A stretch of DNA of 64,000 nucleotides from an uncultured Paracoccaceae bacterium. Lineage in GTDB: Bacteria; Pseudomonadota; Alphaproteobacteria; Rhodobacterales; Rhodobacteraceae. The DNA lies in contig CANMPL010000001.1 of NCBI GenBank assembly GCA_947499715.1, positions 597,501 to 661,500 of the forward strand, written 5' to 3'. The position numbers and the translations under genes were made by a program. The notes beneath the pieces were generated by a model. It did no database searches and was not told where the DNA came from. It was given only the letters and a program-made list of their open reading frames with translations. Positions 50,154-58,579 of this stretch are shown one piece after another (position 1 is the stretch's first letter; every line of letters starts with the position of its first letter).

Positions 50154-51059
50154 ATGGATCGCCTGACTGAAATGGAAGCCTTTGCCACCGTGGTGGATCA
50201 GGGCGGCTTTACCGACGCGGCCAAAAAGATGGGGATTTCGAAGTCCGCCGTCTCAAAGCACGTGTCCTCGCTTGAAGCGCGGCTAGGTGCAAGGCTGTTG
50301 AACCGTACGACGCGACGTGTTTCTCCGACCGAGATTGGCCTTGCCTATTATGACCGCGCTCGTCGCGTTCTGAACGACGCAGGCGAAGCCGACGCGCTTG
50401 TCACGTCGATGCAATCTGCACCGTCCGGCTTGCTGCGGATCTCTGTCGCGACTGACTTTGGCGTCAATCACCTGTCGCCGGTGCTGGGTGATTTTCTGAC
50501 GGAATTTCCCGACATCACCGTGAACATGGTGCTTAACAACCGCTATGTTGAACTGATCTCTGAAGGGTTCGACATGGCCGTGCGCATCGGCGAGCTGGAA
50601 GACAGCACCCTGCGCGCCCGCAAGCTGACGGAAACAACCCGTCGCATGATCGCAAGCCCTGACTACTTCAAACAATATGGGCGCCCTGAAAAGATCGACG
50701 ACCTGAACGAGCACAAGCTGCTGCATTACTCTAATCAGGCGAATTCTGCCGTTTGGAAACTGACCGCGCCTTCTGGCGAGCGGCGTCAGGTGCGCACCGC
50801 GGGTTGGTTGACGGTCAACGATGGTCAATCGCTGCTAAACGCCTGTGTCGGCGGCCTTGGCATCGCCTATCTTCCAAGTTTTCTTTACGCCGATGCACTT
50901 AAGCAGGGTCTGGTCGAAGAGGCGATCCCGGATCTGCCCGTTGAAACGCAGGGCATCTACGCGGTTTACCCGCCCGGTCGCTTTACCCAACCAAAGGTGC
51001 GCGCCTTCATCGATTTCCTTGTCCATGCGTTCGCCGAAAAGGGCCCCGACGCTTGGTAA
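50154..51059 (+). CDS. LysR family transcriptional regulator (CrgA/AaeR-like)
   Basis: A 301-residue regulator. The N-terminal wHTH (MDRLTEMEAFATVVDQGGFT onward, about 1-65) contains ISKSAVSKHVSSLEARLG as the recognition helix. The effector domain starts near 90 (LLRISVATDFGVNHLSPVLG). The VDQGGFTDAAKKMGISKSAV pattern fits the DNA-binding half of the CrgA/DsdC-like group. The ATG has AAGGAACC upstream. It is divergent from the methyltransferase gene. Confidence 0.93.
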   Translation: MDRLTEMEAFATVVDQGGFTDAAKKMGISKSAVSKHVSSLEARLGARLLNRTTRRVSPTEIGLAYYDRARRVLNDAGEADALVTSMQSAPSGLLRISVATDFGVNHLSPVLGDFLTEFPDITVNMVLNNRYVELISEGFDMAVRIGELEDSTLRARKLTETTRRMIASPDYFKQYGRPEKIDDLNEHKLLHYSNQANSAVWKLTAPSGERRQVRTAGWLTVNDGQSLLNACVGGLGIAYLPSFLYADALKQGLVEEAIPDLPVETQGIYAVYPPGRFTQPKVRAFIDFLVHAFAEKGPDAW

Positions 51060-51095
51060 GACGATTTCCCGAGGTGTGAGAACACCCGACTTTAT

Positions 51096-51121
51096 GCGGT
51101 CCCCTCGGGGGCCGCTTTTTT
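51096..51121 (+). terminator. intrinsic terminator after lysR
   Basis: Stem GCGGTCCC / GGGGCCGC with one wobble pair and a small loop, followed by TTTTTT, 36 nt after the LysR stop. Confidence 0.88.
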
Positions 51122-51199
51122 GTTGGGGCCAATGTTTCTCCATTTATCCAAATGTTTACGCCTTTCTCGCTAGGGTGCTGAGAGGCGGGGTCAGACAGC

Positions 51200-51979
51200 A
51201 TGCTCACAACGATATTTGACTATTTCGTGCCACGAAATTGGTGGTCTGCGATGCCAAAAATATTGGTGCACCTGTGCACGATTGTCGCGATGAACGTGTT
51301 GTTTGCGCAAGTTTATTTGGGCTATCAGCCTGTCACACTTGATTATTTTTTCGCCAACGCCGTCTTTGTTGCAACGCCGCTGTTGCTTTTGTTCTTCGTA
51401 GTCGGGATGCGCCAACGCGAGACCGAAGATCGGTTATTATACCTTTCACGGACCGATGATTTGACCGGCATGTTCAACCGCCGGACGTTTATGACGGAAA
51501 CGCGTGCGCGGCTGAAAAAGGATGGCGCGGGTGTGCTGCTCATGTTGGATGCCGACCATTTCAAAAGGATCAATGACACTTATGGCCATGCCGCTGGCGA
51601 TATCTGCCTAGAGGCGATCGCGCGCCGTGTCGAAATTGACCTCGGGCCATCGGATGTCGCTGGGCGTCTTGGTGGTGAAGAGTTCGCTGTCTATTTACCC
51701 GGCAAAAACCTTGCGTCCGCGCGGGACCTTGCGGCGCGACTGACCGAACCAATTTCGTTTCAGCAGGTCGATGATAATCCACACCTGAGGGTGACGTTGT
51801 CAATTGGCGGTGCTGCCGTCGGCGCAGAGAAGTCGTTGGATCTGGCCATGCAGCAAGCCGATGAAGCGATGTACGCCGCAAAGTCCGCTGGTCGCGCCCG
51901 CGCCATTTTCTGGGAGGATTTGGAGGGTGTTCAGGATCAAACTTCGGATCGTTCGCAGGCGCAGCTATTGGCCGGTTGA
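51200..51979 (+). CDS. diguanylate cyclase (GGDEF domain)
   Basis: A 259-residue protein with about two to three N-terminal hydrophobic segments (residues about 18-70) and a GGDEF domain. The domain starts LSRTDDLTGMFNRRTFMTET and the active site reads GRLGGEEFAVYLPG (near 156-162), a catalytically competent GGEEF. The I-site position reads GPSD, not RxxD, so product inhibition is probably lost. The coding end overlaps the convergent OmpA-like gene by 15 bp. Confidence 0.93.
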   Translation: MLTTIFDYFVPRNWWSAMPKILVHLCTIVAMNVLFAQVYLGYQPVTLDYFFANAVFVATPLLLLFFVVGMRQRETEDRLLYLSRTDDLTGMFNRRTFMTETRARLKKDGAGVLLMLDADHFKRINDTYGHAAGDICLEAIARRVEIDLGPSDVAGRLGGEEFAVYLPGKNLASARDLAARLTEPISFQQVDDNPHLRVTLSIGGAAVGAEKSLDLAMQQADEAMYAAKSAGRARAIFWEDLEGVQDQTSDRSQAQLLAG

Positions 51980-52882
51980 CGTAATAATGACTTCCACCCG
52001 TCGGTTTGTCGCGCGCCCATCCTCCGTCAGATTGCTCGCCAAGGGCGACAGATACCCCATGCCTTGCGCCTCAAGCTGGCGGCGCGGAACCGCGTAATCA
52101 GCAACAAGCCGTTCAAGCACTGCACCAGCCCGTCGGCGGGACAGGGCAATATTTCCGTCAAGTGATCCAGCACTGTCCGTATGTCCGACGAGGGCAACCG
52201 TCAGATCGGGGCGCACCGCCAGATAGGCCGCAAGCTGATCCAATACGGGGACCTCTGTGTCAGCAAGCTGCGCAGAGCCGGTGGCAAATTCCAACCCCGG
52301 CAAAACAAAGCGCCCAACCTGATCCAGCGCATCGCTCAGATCATCGGGGCGTCCACTTTGGGGCTGCGTGGTGATCCGCGCCGCGTTTGCCTGCACGTTC
52401 GGGGTTGCCTCTGCCGGGCCGATCCAGACCACTTGAACAAATCCTGCATCAGCCGTCACACTCGCCAACAGGCTGACCGCGCCGGTCTCACCTGTGGCAG
52501 AGAGAAACCGAAAATCGCCAAGGTTCACGGCCATTGCAGGCGGCAGGATGACAGGCGTTGCAAAGCGAAAGTCAAAACCGCCACAAGCCCGCGTGTCGCA
52601 TTCAAAAATGACCTGATACCCAGCGTTTCCCAGCTGTTCGCGCAGAGGGCGCAGCATTTGCAGCGTCGACAGCCCGGTTGCGTCGATGCGCCACGCTTGT
52701 TGGGTCATATCGCCTTCGTGCCGTGCTATCGGAAGGGTCCCGCTGTTCCACGGCCCGGTCGGCAAGTCGTAGCTGGTGTCAGCATTAGCAACTTCTGCCG
52801 TCATCTGCGCATTCGACGGGAACGACAGATTTTGCGCAGACAAGGGGCTGGCAAGGACGAGAAAGGCAGCGACCCGGATCAT
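51965..52882 (-). CDS. OmpA family protein
   Basis: A 305-residue exported protein with a signal peptide (MIRVAAFLVLASPLSA). The C-terminal third is an OmpA/MotB peptidoglycan-binding domain: FATGSAQLADTEVPVLDQLA, then TVALVGHTDSAGSLDGN, ALSRRRAGAVLERL, and GRATNRRVEV. The N-terminal region has two cysteines (CDTRACGG) and no beta-barrel is obvious, so it is a periplasmic protein rather than a porin. It is translationally coupled to the upstream AhpD-like gene. Confidence 0.92.
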   Translation of the reverse strand: MIRVAAFLVLASPLSAQNLSFPSNAQMTAEVANADTSYDLPTGPWNSGTLPIARHEGDMTQQAWRIDATGLSTLQMLRPLREQLGNAGYQVIFECDTRACGGFDFRFATPVILPPAMAVNLGDFRFLSATGETGAVSLLASVTADAGFVQVVWIGPAEATPNVQANAARITTQPQSGRPDDLSDALDQVGRFVLPGLEFATGSAQLADTEVPVLDQLAAYLAVRPDLTVALVGHTDSAGSLDGNIALSRRRAGAVLERLVADYAVPRRQLEAQGMGYLSPLASNLTEDGRATNRRVEVIITSTGQ

Positions 52883-53445
52883 CGCGCCTGTGCGTGATAT
52901 TCGTCGTTTGGCCGCATGTCCGTGGCAGAGGCAACGCGATTGGTCATGTTGAAGAATCCGGCGACGCCGGCGATGTCCCAGATATCACGGTCGCTAAAGC
53001 CCGCGTCGCGCAGCGTCTGCCGGTCGGCCTCTACAATGTCAGCGCTGGCTTTGGTCATCTTTTCGGCAAAGGCGCACATCGCGGATTGGCGCGCATCCAA
53101 TTGCGCCGCGCGCCAGTTCATCACCAGCGCCTCGCCCAGCATCGGATCGCCAGACATCGCCCGAACGGCAGCGCCATGGGCCGTCAGACAATAAAAGCAC
53201 TTGTTCACCGACGACACGACCACGGCGATCATTTCGCGTTCCAGCTTGGACAGGCCGCTGTCGGCCAACATCAGATCGTTGTACATGCCGGAAAACGCAT
53301 TCAGCTTTTCAATATCAAAGGCATAGGCCCGCAGGACGTTTGGGATCATCCCCAGCTTTTCCTGACAAACATCGAAATATTTCTGCGTCTGTGGCGGCAA
53401 CGGGTCCACCATGGGCAGATCAAGGGCGGTTGGACGGTCCGACAT
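52879..53445 (-). CDS. AhpD-like peroxidase-related protein
   Basis: A 188-residue carboxymuconolactone-decarboxylase-fold protein. The redox motif CFYCLTAHGAAVR (about 92-104) has the C-x2-C plus histidine of AhpD, and LSKLEREMIAVVVSSVNKC is the typical helix before it. The subgroup (TIGR01926-like 'peroxidase-related') is known for such CxxC and H residues. The start at 53445 is the second ATG in the longer frame, with AGAGGT upstream. It overlaps the OmpA-like gene start by 4 nt (ATGA). Confidence 0.88.
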   Translation of the reverse strand: MSDRPTALDLPMVDPLPPQTQKYFDVCQEKLGMIPNVLRAYAFDIEKLNAFSGMYNDLMLADSGLSKLEREMIAVVVSSVNKCFYCLTAHGAAVRAMSGDPMLGEALVMNWRAAQLDARQSAMCAFAEKMTKASADIVEADRQTLRDAGFSDRDIWDIAGVAGFFNMTNRVASATDMRPNDEYHAQAR

Positions 53446-53449
53446 AAGG

Positions 53450-54178
53450 TTAACCTCTGGGCTTTGTGCGGTAGTGATACCGTCCCACACAAGTCATCCC
53501 AAGGGAAGAATAGAGCGCGATTGCGGCCAAATTCGCCTCTGTCGTGACCAGGGTGAGGTAGGTGCATCCTTGTTCCTGCGCCCAAAAGGCAGCCGCGCGG
53601 GTCAGGTGCCGGGCAAGTCCCTTTTTGCGATCCGTCGAGAGAACCTCAAGCGCATGGATCATGGCACAATCGCCGTGCGCCCCAAGGAAAACCGTCGCGG
53701 CGGGCCGATCATCCACGCGGCCCAAGAGTGTGGTCTTTGGTTGCGGCGCGCGGTCCATCACGGCCAATCTGCCGTCTCCAATCCCACTTGCGGCCCAAAT
53801 CTCTTTCTGGACGGCAAGCGGCGGCCAGATGGTGAAGGCGGTCACAGGTGGCGGGCGTTGCGTCGCGATATCGCTGACCTTAGCGGCATATAGGACCGAA
53901 GGATCCTTGATGCTGTACCCTGCTTCTTCGAGCAGGGCATCAAGCGCGCTGTCCCCCTCGCGGATCATAAAGAGCGGCGTTTGCCACAGATCTTCCATTG
54001 CGGCTTCTGCCTGCGGCAGGTCGCTCGGGTCAATGGGGCATCGAGATGTTGTCGCGCTGACCCGGCTGCCACCGCCCTTTCCGGTGCGGATCTGCCAAGG
54101 TCCGACCTCGCGGACCTGTGCGGCTGGCCAGGTGTTGGAAACCACCTCATACAGCCGATGGACGTCAGGCAGGTTCAT
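53450..54178 (-). CDS. GNAT family N-acetyltransferase
   Basis: A 242-residue protein with the GNAT acetyl-CoA site in its C-terminal half: DCAMIHALEVLSTDRKKGLA then RHLTRAAAFWAQEQG, and the closing LYSSLGMTCVGRYHYR. The N-terminal half is a degenerate second GNAT-like part. The substrate is unknown. Its start overlaps the CinA-like stop (ATGA), and the AhpD-like gene follows 4 nt after its stop. Confidence 0.87.
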   Translation of the reverse strand: MNLPDVHRLYEVVSNTWPAAQVREVGPWQIRTGKGGGSRVSATTSRCPIDPSDLPQAEAAMEDLWQTPLFMIREGDSALDALLEEAGYSIKDPSVLYAAKVSDIATQRPPPVTAFTIWPPLAVQKEIWAASGIGDGRLAVMDRAPQPKTTLLGRVDDRPAATVFLGAHGDCAMIHALEVLSTDRKKGLARHLTRAAAFWAQEQGCTYLTLVTTEANLAAIALYSSLGMTCVGRYHYRTKPRG

Positions 54179-54897
54179 GCGTCAAATGCCGCCCTGACCT
54201 CTGCCGCTGCGGCATCCAATTCCGCCGGGTCTTGCCCGCGCAGCACCACGTTTGATCCGTAGACGCCGTTCCTTTGGAACGGATAGGACCCAACAGAAAG
54301 GGCTGGATATTTGGTGTCGATTTCGGCGAGTGGGGCCGCGATATCGCCTTCACCGCGCATCACCTCGACCGTTACGGACCGCAACGGCACGCCGCCTTGC
54401 AGGGTCGACATTACGCTTTCGACCATGGCGCGAAAGACCGACGGGACACCGGCCATCACATGAACATTGCCCAAAGTAAAGCCCGGAGCAGTGCTGACCG
54501 GGTTGTCGATCAGGGTGGCCCCATCGGGGATCCGGGCCATCCGTAAACGCGCGGCGTTAAGTTCTTGCCCAGTGCTGTCATAGCGGGCCTGTAGCAGGGC
54601 GCGGGCGTCGTCGCGCACATCAATCGGCGTATCAAACACCGCGGCGATGCAATCAGCCGTAATATCGTCATGGGTGGGGCCGATACCGCCAGAGGTAAAG
54701 ACGTGGTCATACTTGTCTGACAAAGCCTTGACCGCTGCAGTGATCGCCTGTGCATCGTCGCTGACCACCCGAACCTCTTGCAGATCAACGCCGGCGGAGG
54801 TCAGCACCCCTGCCAGATGGTGCATATTGGCGTCGCGGGTGCGACCAGACAGGATTTCATCCCCGATCACACACATCGCGGCAGTTGGGTTTGTCAT
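54175..54897 (-). CDS. CinA-like molybdopterin-binding domain protein
   Basis: A 240-residue protein consisting only of the MoaB/MogA-type (COG1058) domain. CVIGDEILSGRTRDANMHHL (9-28), VVSDDAQAI (near 44) and TSGGIGPTHDDITAD (near 68-82) match the CinA N-terminal half, including the GGIGPT loop. The C-terminal nicotinamide-mononucleotide deamidase domain of long CinA proteins is absent, as is common in alphaproteobacteria. It is divergent from sfsA across 41 bp. Confidence 0.92.
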   Translation of the reverse strand: MTNPTAAMCVIGDEILSGRTRDANMHHLAGVLTSAGVDLQEVRVVSDDAQAITAAVKALSDKYDHVFTSGGIGPTHDDITADCIAAVFDTPIDVRDDARALLQARYDSTGQELNAARLRMARIPDGATLIDNPVSTAPGFTLGNVHVMAGVPSVFRAMVESVMSTLQGGVPLRSVTVEVMRGEGDIAAPLAEIDTKYPALSVGSYPFQRNGVYGSNVVLRGQDPAELDAAAAEVRAAFDA

Positions 54898-54938
54898 GCG
54901 GGTTCTCCAATCGCTTTGGTTTCGGTATAGCGCGGGAT

Positions 54939-55640
54939 ATGAACTTTGCCACGCCTCTGATCCCTGCGCGCCTGATCCGTCGTTACAAACGCTTTCTGGC
55001 GGATGTCAGATTGGAGGACGGGCAAGAAGTCACAGCCCATTGCGCCAACCCGGGCAGCATGATGGGCCTTGCGGAACCAGGCACAAAGGTTTGGTTGGAA
55101 CCCAACGACGACCCCAAGAAAAAGCTCAAATATGGTTGGCGTTTGGTGGACCACGAGAATGGGCATTTCACCGGCGTTGACACCAGCCTGCCTAACCTTG
55201 TGCTGAAAGCGGCGTTGATGGCCAAAGAGGTGCCGGGTTTGGAAGGCTATGACGTTGTGCGGCCAGAGGTAAAATATGGCGAAAACAGCCGCATTGATTT
55301 CCTGCTAAGTGGTCCGGGCCCCGATACCTATGTCGAGGTCAAGAGCGTCACACTGTGCCGCACGCCCGGTCTGGCGGAGTTTCCCGATAGCGTGACGGCA
55401 CGTGGGGCCAAACATCTGGCAGAGCTTGCTGGCGTTGTCGCACAAGGGCACCGCGCTGTGATGTTGTACTTGGTGCAACGGACGGATTGCGCGGGCCTGA
55501 CGCTGGCCGCGGACCTCGACCCGGCTTATGCGGCCGCGTTCAAAGCCGCCTCTGGGGTTGAGGTCATGGCGATGGGGTGCAAAATCTCTCCACTTAGGAT
55601 CTCGCTTGCGGGGCCGATCCCGTTCACTTCACCTGACTGA
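54939..55640 (+). CDS. sfsA: sugar fermentation stimulation protein SfsA
   Basis: A 233-residue protein with the SfsA domain: PLIPARLIRRYKRFLADVRL (6-25), the DNA-binding-like N-terminal region with HCANPGSMMGL (near 33), and YVEVKSVTLC (near 128), a PD-(D/E)xK-like strand. SfsA proteins are linked to sugar-metabolism regulation and have been compared to nucleases. The ATG at 54939 gives the usual length; an upstream in-frame start would run into the divergent cinA start. Confidence 0.93.
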   Translation: MNFATPLIPARLIRRYKRFLADVRLEDGQEVTAHCANPGSMMGLAEPGTKVWLEPNDDPKKKLKYGWRLVDHENGHFTGVDTSLPNLVLKAALMAKEVPGLEGYDVVRPEVKYGENSRIDFLLSGPGPDTYVEVKSVTLCRTPGLAEFPDSVTARGAKHLAELAGVVAQGHRAVMLYLVQRTDCAGLTLAADLDPAYAAAFKAASGVEVMAMGCKISPLRISLAGPIPFTSPD

Positions 55641-55700
55641 CCCTCTGGCACAGGCGCGCGGGATCACTTATGTGGGCAGTAAGCGATGAAGGGTAGCGAC

Positions 55701-56513
55701 GTGAACACGAACACCAGCCGACTGACCAAAGATGGGATCCGCCTGTATGAACCGGGCGATTTTGCGGGCATGCAAAAGGCCGGACGTTTGGCGGCGCAAA
55801 TCCTGGATGATATTGCGGAACATGTTTTCCCCGGTCAGACCACAGGCGTCTTGGATCAACTGATCACCGATTGGGTTGCGGCGGCTGGGGCGACCTCTGC
55901 CACGATTGGATACAAGGGCTATCAACACGCAAGCTGTATCTCGGTGAACCATGTGGTCTGTCACGGGATCCCCGGTGACAAAGTGCTGAAGGATGGGGAC
56001 ATCCTGAACATTGATGTCACGGTGATCGTGGATGGCTGGTTTGGTGACACCAGCCGGATGTATGTGGCCGGCAACCTTAGCCGCAAAGCAGAGCGTTTGG
56101 TGCAAGTCACCCATGACGCGCTGATGAAGGGGATCGAGGCGGCAAAACCCGGTAACACCTTTGGCGATATCGGCAATGCGATCCAGATCTATGCCGAAAG
56201 CCACCGCATGTCTGTTGTGCGCGATTTCTGTGGCCACGGGCTTGGCCGGGTTTTCCACGCGCCGCCCAACGTCTTGCACTACGGTCGCCCTGGCACCGGG
56301 GCCGTTCTGGAAGAGGGGATGTTCTTTACGATTGAGCCGATGATCAACCTTGGCCGCCCCGAAACCAAGGTTTTGGCCGATGATTGGACGGCTGTGACAC
56401 GCGATAAATCGCTGTCCGCGCAGTTTGAACATTCAATCGGAATTACGACGCAAGGCGCTGAAATATTTACGCTTTCCCCCAACGGAATGTTTCACCCGAC
56501 CTACAAGGCCTGA
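55701..56513 (+). CDS. map: methionine aminopeptidase
   Basis: A 270-residue type I enzyme that removes the first methionine from new proteins. The metal ligands are visible: ILNIDVTVIVDGWFGDTSRM (two Asp), CGHGLGRVFH (His), FFTIEPM (Glu) and AQFEHSI (Glu). The GTG at 55701 has GAAGGG 7 nt upstream and starts NTNTSRLTKDGIRLY; an ATG at 55686 would add five residues but has no ribosome site. It stands alone between sfsA and dctP. Confidence 0.92.
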   Translation: MNTNTSRLTKDGIRLYEPGDFAGMQKAGRLAAQILDDIAEHVFPGQTTGVLDQLITDWVAAAGATSATIGYKGYQHASCISVNHVVCHGIPGDKVLKDGDILNIDVTVIVDGWFGDTSRMYVAGNLSRKAERLVQVTHDALMKGIEAAKPGNTFGDIGNAIQIYAESHRMSVVRDFCGHGLGRVFHAPPNVLHYGRPGTGAVLEEGMFFTIEPMINLGRPETKVLADDWTAVTRDKSLSAQFEHSIGITTQGAEIFTLSPNGMFHPTYKA

Positions 56514-56558
56514 ATTTGTATGGGAAAGTAACGGCGGCATTCCCCTCTTGCGAATGAC

Positions 56559-56587
56559 TTGCAACTGGCACGGCAAGTGCCTATATC
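56559..56587 (+). promoter_or_regulatory. sigma70-type promoter for dctP
   Basis: TTGCAA (56559-56564), a 17-nt spacer, and TATATC (56582-56587). The start of transcription would fall about 48 nt before the coding start. Confidence 0.55.
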
Positions 56588-56641
56588 TGCCGTGTCGCTA
56601 GCGGTGACACCCTTTCAAAAACACACCTCAAAGGATGCACC

Positions 56642-57691
56642 ATGCAGACCCGTATTACTGCCGCTTTTGCGGCCACTCTCGCCCTGTTCGCAGCCACGCT
56701 TTCGGCCCAAGAGGTCACCTTGCGCTTTCAGCACTTTGTTTCGCCAGCCAGCGCCAACCCGACTTATTTCATGCAGCCTTGGGCGGATGCGATTGAGGAA
56801 CAATCGAATGGCCGGATCAAAGTCGAACTTTATCCGTTTATGCAATTGGGCGGCGCGGCGCCAAGCCAATATGACCTGATCGCCGATGGCGTGATCGATG
56901 GCGGCTGGGTCATCCCAGCCTACCAACCCAACCGCTTTCCCGAGGCGGAAGCTATGGAATTGCCGTTCCTGACGACCAAATCCGGCGAGGAAGCGAGTGC
57001 GGCCGCATGGGAATTCACGCAGGATTATCTGATGGATGATTTTGCTGACGTGCACCTGATTGCGGCGCATATGCACGGCCCCGGTATCGTGCACAAAAAG
57101 GGCGCAGAAATCACACAAGTTGAGGATTTCGCAGGCCTGAACCTGCGCGGCCCATCGCGACCGGCGACATTGTTACTGGACAAGCTTGGCGCCAATCCGG
57201 TCGGTATGCCTGTGCCCGCCTTCCCCGAGGCGCTGTCAAAAGGTGTGGTCGATGGTGGCGTGATCACCTGGGAGATGTCGCCCTCGCTGAAGCTGAACGA
57301 GTTGACCGACAGCCATACCGATGTGGCGGGTGATCGCGCGCTTTATAACCTTTATTTCATCTGGGCGATGAATAAGGACAGCTATGCTGCCCTGCCTGAT
57401 GACCTCAAGGCGGTGATTGACGCCAACTCTGGCATGATGGCCAGTCGTTGGGCCGGGCGCGCCCATGATCTGGGCGATGTGGTGGGCCGGGAGGCCATGA
57501 TCGCTGACGGAAACACGATCGCGCAGATCAGCGTCGCAGAGACGGATCGCATCAAGGCGCTGGGCGCAGAGGTGACGGCAGAATGGATCGCAGAGATGGA
57601 CGAGAAGGGTTTCGACGGTGCTGCCCTGGTCGCCCGCGCACAGGCCGCTGTGGCCGCGCATGTTGATAGCGCCGAAGCGTTGAGTAACTAG
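56642..57691 (+). CDS. TRAP transporter substrate-binding protein DctP
   Basis: A 349-residue periplasmic binding protein with a signal peptide (ITAAFAATLALFAATLSAQE). The family pattern is clear: LRFQHFVSPASANPTYFMQP, the FMQLGGAAPSQYDLIADGVI helix and LNLRGPSRPATLLLDKLGAN with the conserved arginine that grips a carboxylate. It has no neighbouring DctQ or DctM membrane genes, so it must work with a transporter elsewhere or act as an orphan sensor. AAAGGA precedes the ATG; a good promoter lies upstream. Confidence 0.9.
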   Translation: MQTRITAAFAATLALFAATLSAQEVTLRFQHFVSPASANPTYFMQPWADAIEEQSNGRIKVELYPFMQLGGAAPSQYDLIADGVIDGGWVIPAYQPNRFPEAEAMELPFLTTKSGEEASAAAWEFTQDYLMDDFADVHLIAAHMHGPGIVHKKGAEITQVEDFAGLNLRGPSRPATLLLDKLGANPVGMPVPAFPEALSKGVVDGGVITWEMSPSLKLNELTDSHTDVAGDRALYNLYFIWAMNKDSYAALPDDLKAVIDANSGMMASRWAGRAHDLGDVVGREAMIADGNTIAQISVAETDRIKALGAEVTAEWIAEMDEKGFDGAALVARAQAAVAAHVDSAEALSN

Positions 57692-57718
57692 TTCAAGCGA
57701 CGGGTAACGAGTGTCTTG

Positions 57719-57919
57719 TTACAGGGGGCCGCGTTCGTCGCGGTCCCTTTGCTGTTGGCCGTCAAGACTTTTGAGTAGGAGCGACAACACGGTCTCACCG
57801 CCCAAGGGGGTCACACAATCACCGATCAGAACGGGGGCCGAGAATGGCACGGGCGCAGGTAGCGCCACCTCTTGCGGCTTGGGTCGTGCCCAGGGTCCGT
57901 GGATGCTTGCGTCAGTCAT
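57719..57919 (-). CDS. possible small proline-rich protein (doubtful)
   Basis: A 66-residue frame starting MTDASIHGPWARPKPQEVAL after the HAD stop, with an AGG-type site upstream. The sequence is hydrophobic in its centre (VLIGDCVTPLGGETVLSLLL) and no family is recognised. Its last codons are read from the strand opposite the dctP terminator hairpin, which argues against a conserved C terminus. Kept because it sits 18 nt behind the HAD gene. Confidence 0.3.
   Translation of the reverse strand: MTDASIHGPWARPKPQEVALPAPVPFSAPVLIGDCVTPLGGETVLSLLLKSLDGQQQRDRDERGPL
57725..57750 (+). terminator. intrinsic terminator after dctP
   Basis: Stem GGGGCCGCG / CGCGGTCCC (9 pairs, one G-T wobble) with a TTCGT loop and a TTT run, 33 nt after the dctP stop. 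Confidence 0.7.
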
Positions 57920-57937
57920 GGACAAAGCCTAGCCGCG

Positions 57938-58579
57938 TCAGACCAGTCCGATCAACCCCGGCACCTGTGACATCTTGGTAAAGCCCGTTTCGCGGTCTGT
58001 GGCGCGGGCCAATCCGCCTTCTGCAACATAGGCCAGCGCCCTCACACCTGCGGCATGGGCTGCGTGCCAACCGGCAGGCATATCGTCAATCATCACGGTT
58101 TCGTCTGGGCTAACGTCTGCAACCTTCATGGCGTGCAACAGCATCCCCGGTCCCGGCTTTGGTTCATGCTGTTCGCGGCTATAGATCCGCCCTGCCAATC
58201 TGTCCCAAAGGCCAGAGGGGCCCAAGGAAATCTCCATCTTTTGCATCGGCCCGTTTGAGGCGACTGCGACGGCCACACCGCGTGTTTCGAGCAGATCCAG
58301 CAGGTCGATCACGCCGGGAACGACAGGCACGCCTTCGCGCAACTTCGCAAAGACTTGCGCGTAAATATCATCAAGCCAGTCGTCAGGCAGGTCCGCACCT
58401 TTGGCACGCGATGTTTCCATCACGCCCTGCATTGTGCCGCCTGCGAATAACTGATGCACTTCTTGCGGTGCGACGGGCAGCCCATGCGCGGTCAGGCTGT
58501 CCGACAGCACTTTGTCCGTTACAGGCTCTGTGTCGACCAACACGCCATCGCAATCAAAGATCACCAGCTTTGGTGTCAC
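57938..58579 (-). CDS. HAD-IA family hydrolase (phosphoglycolate phosphatase-like)
   Basis: A 213-residue HAD phosphatase. Motif I is FDCDGVLVDTEPV (near 7-19) with nucleophile and acid-base aspartates, motif II VAVASNGP (near 103), motif III lysine in EPKPGPGML (near 136) and motif IV MIDDMPAGW (near 162). The cap domain is the helical C1 type. The GTG start overlaps the rsmD stop (GTGA), so it is coupled to the rRNA methyltransferase. The substrate is not predictable. Confidence 0.92.
   Translation of the reverse strand: MTPKLVIFDCDGVLVDTEPVTDKVLSDSLTAHGLPVAPQEVHQLFAGGTMQGVMETSRAKGADLPDDWLDDIYAQVFAKLREGVPVVPGVIDLLDLLETRGVAVAVASNGPMQKMEISLGPSGLWDRLAGRIYSREQHEPKPGPGMLLHAMKVADVSPDETVMIDDMPAGWHAAHAAGVRALAYVAEGGLARATDRETGFTKMSQVPGLIGLV

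Noticed and set aside
57711-57932. 73-codon plus-strand frame after dctP
   Set aside because: It covers the dctP terminator and runs opposite the other small frame without a ribosome site.
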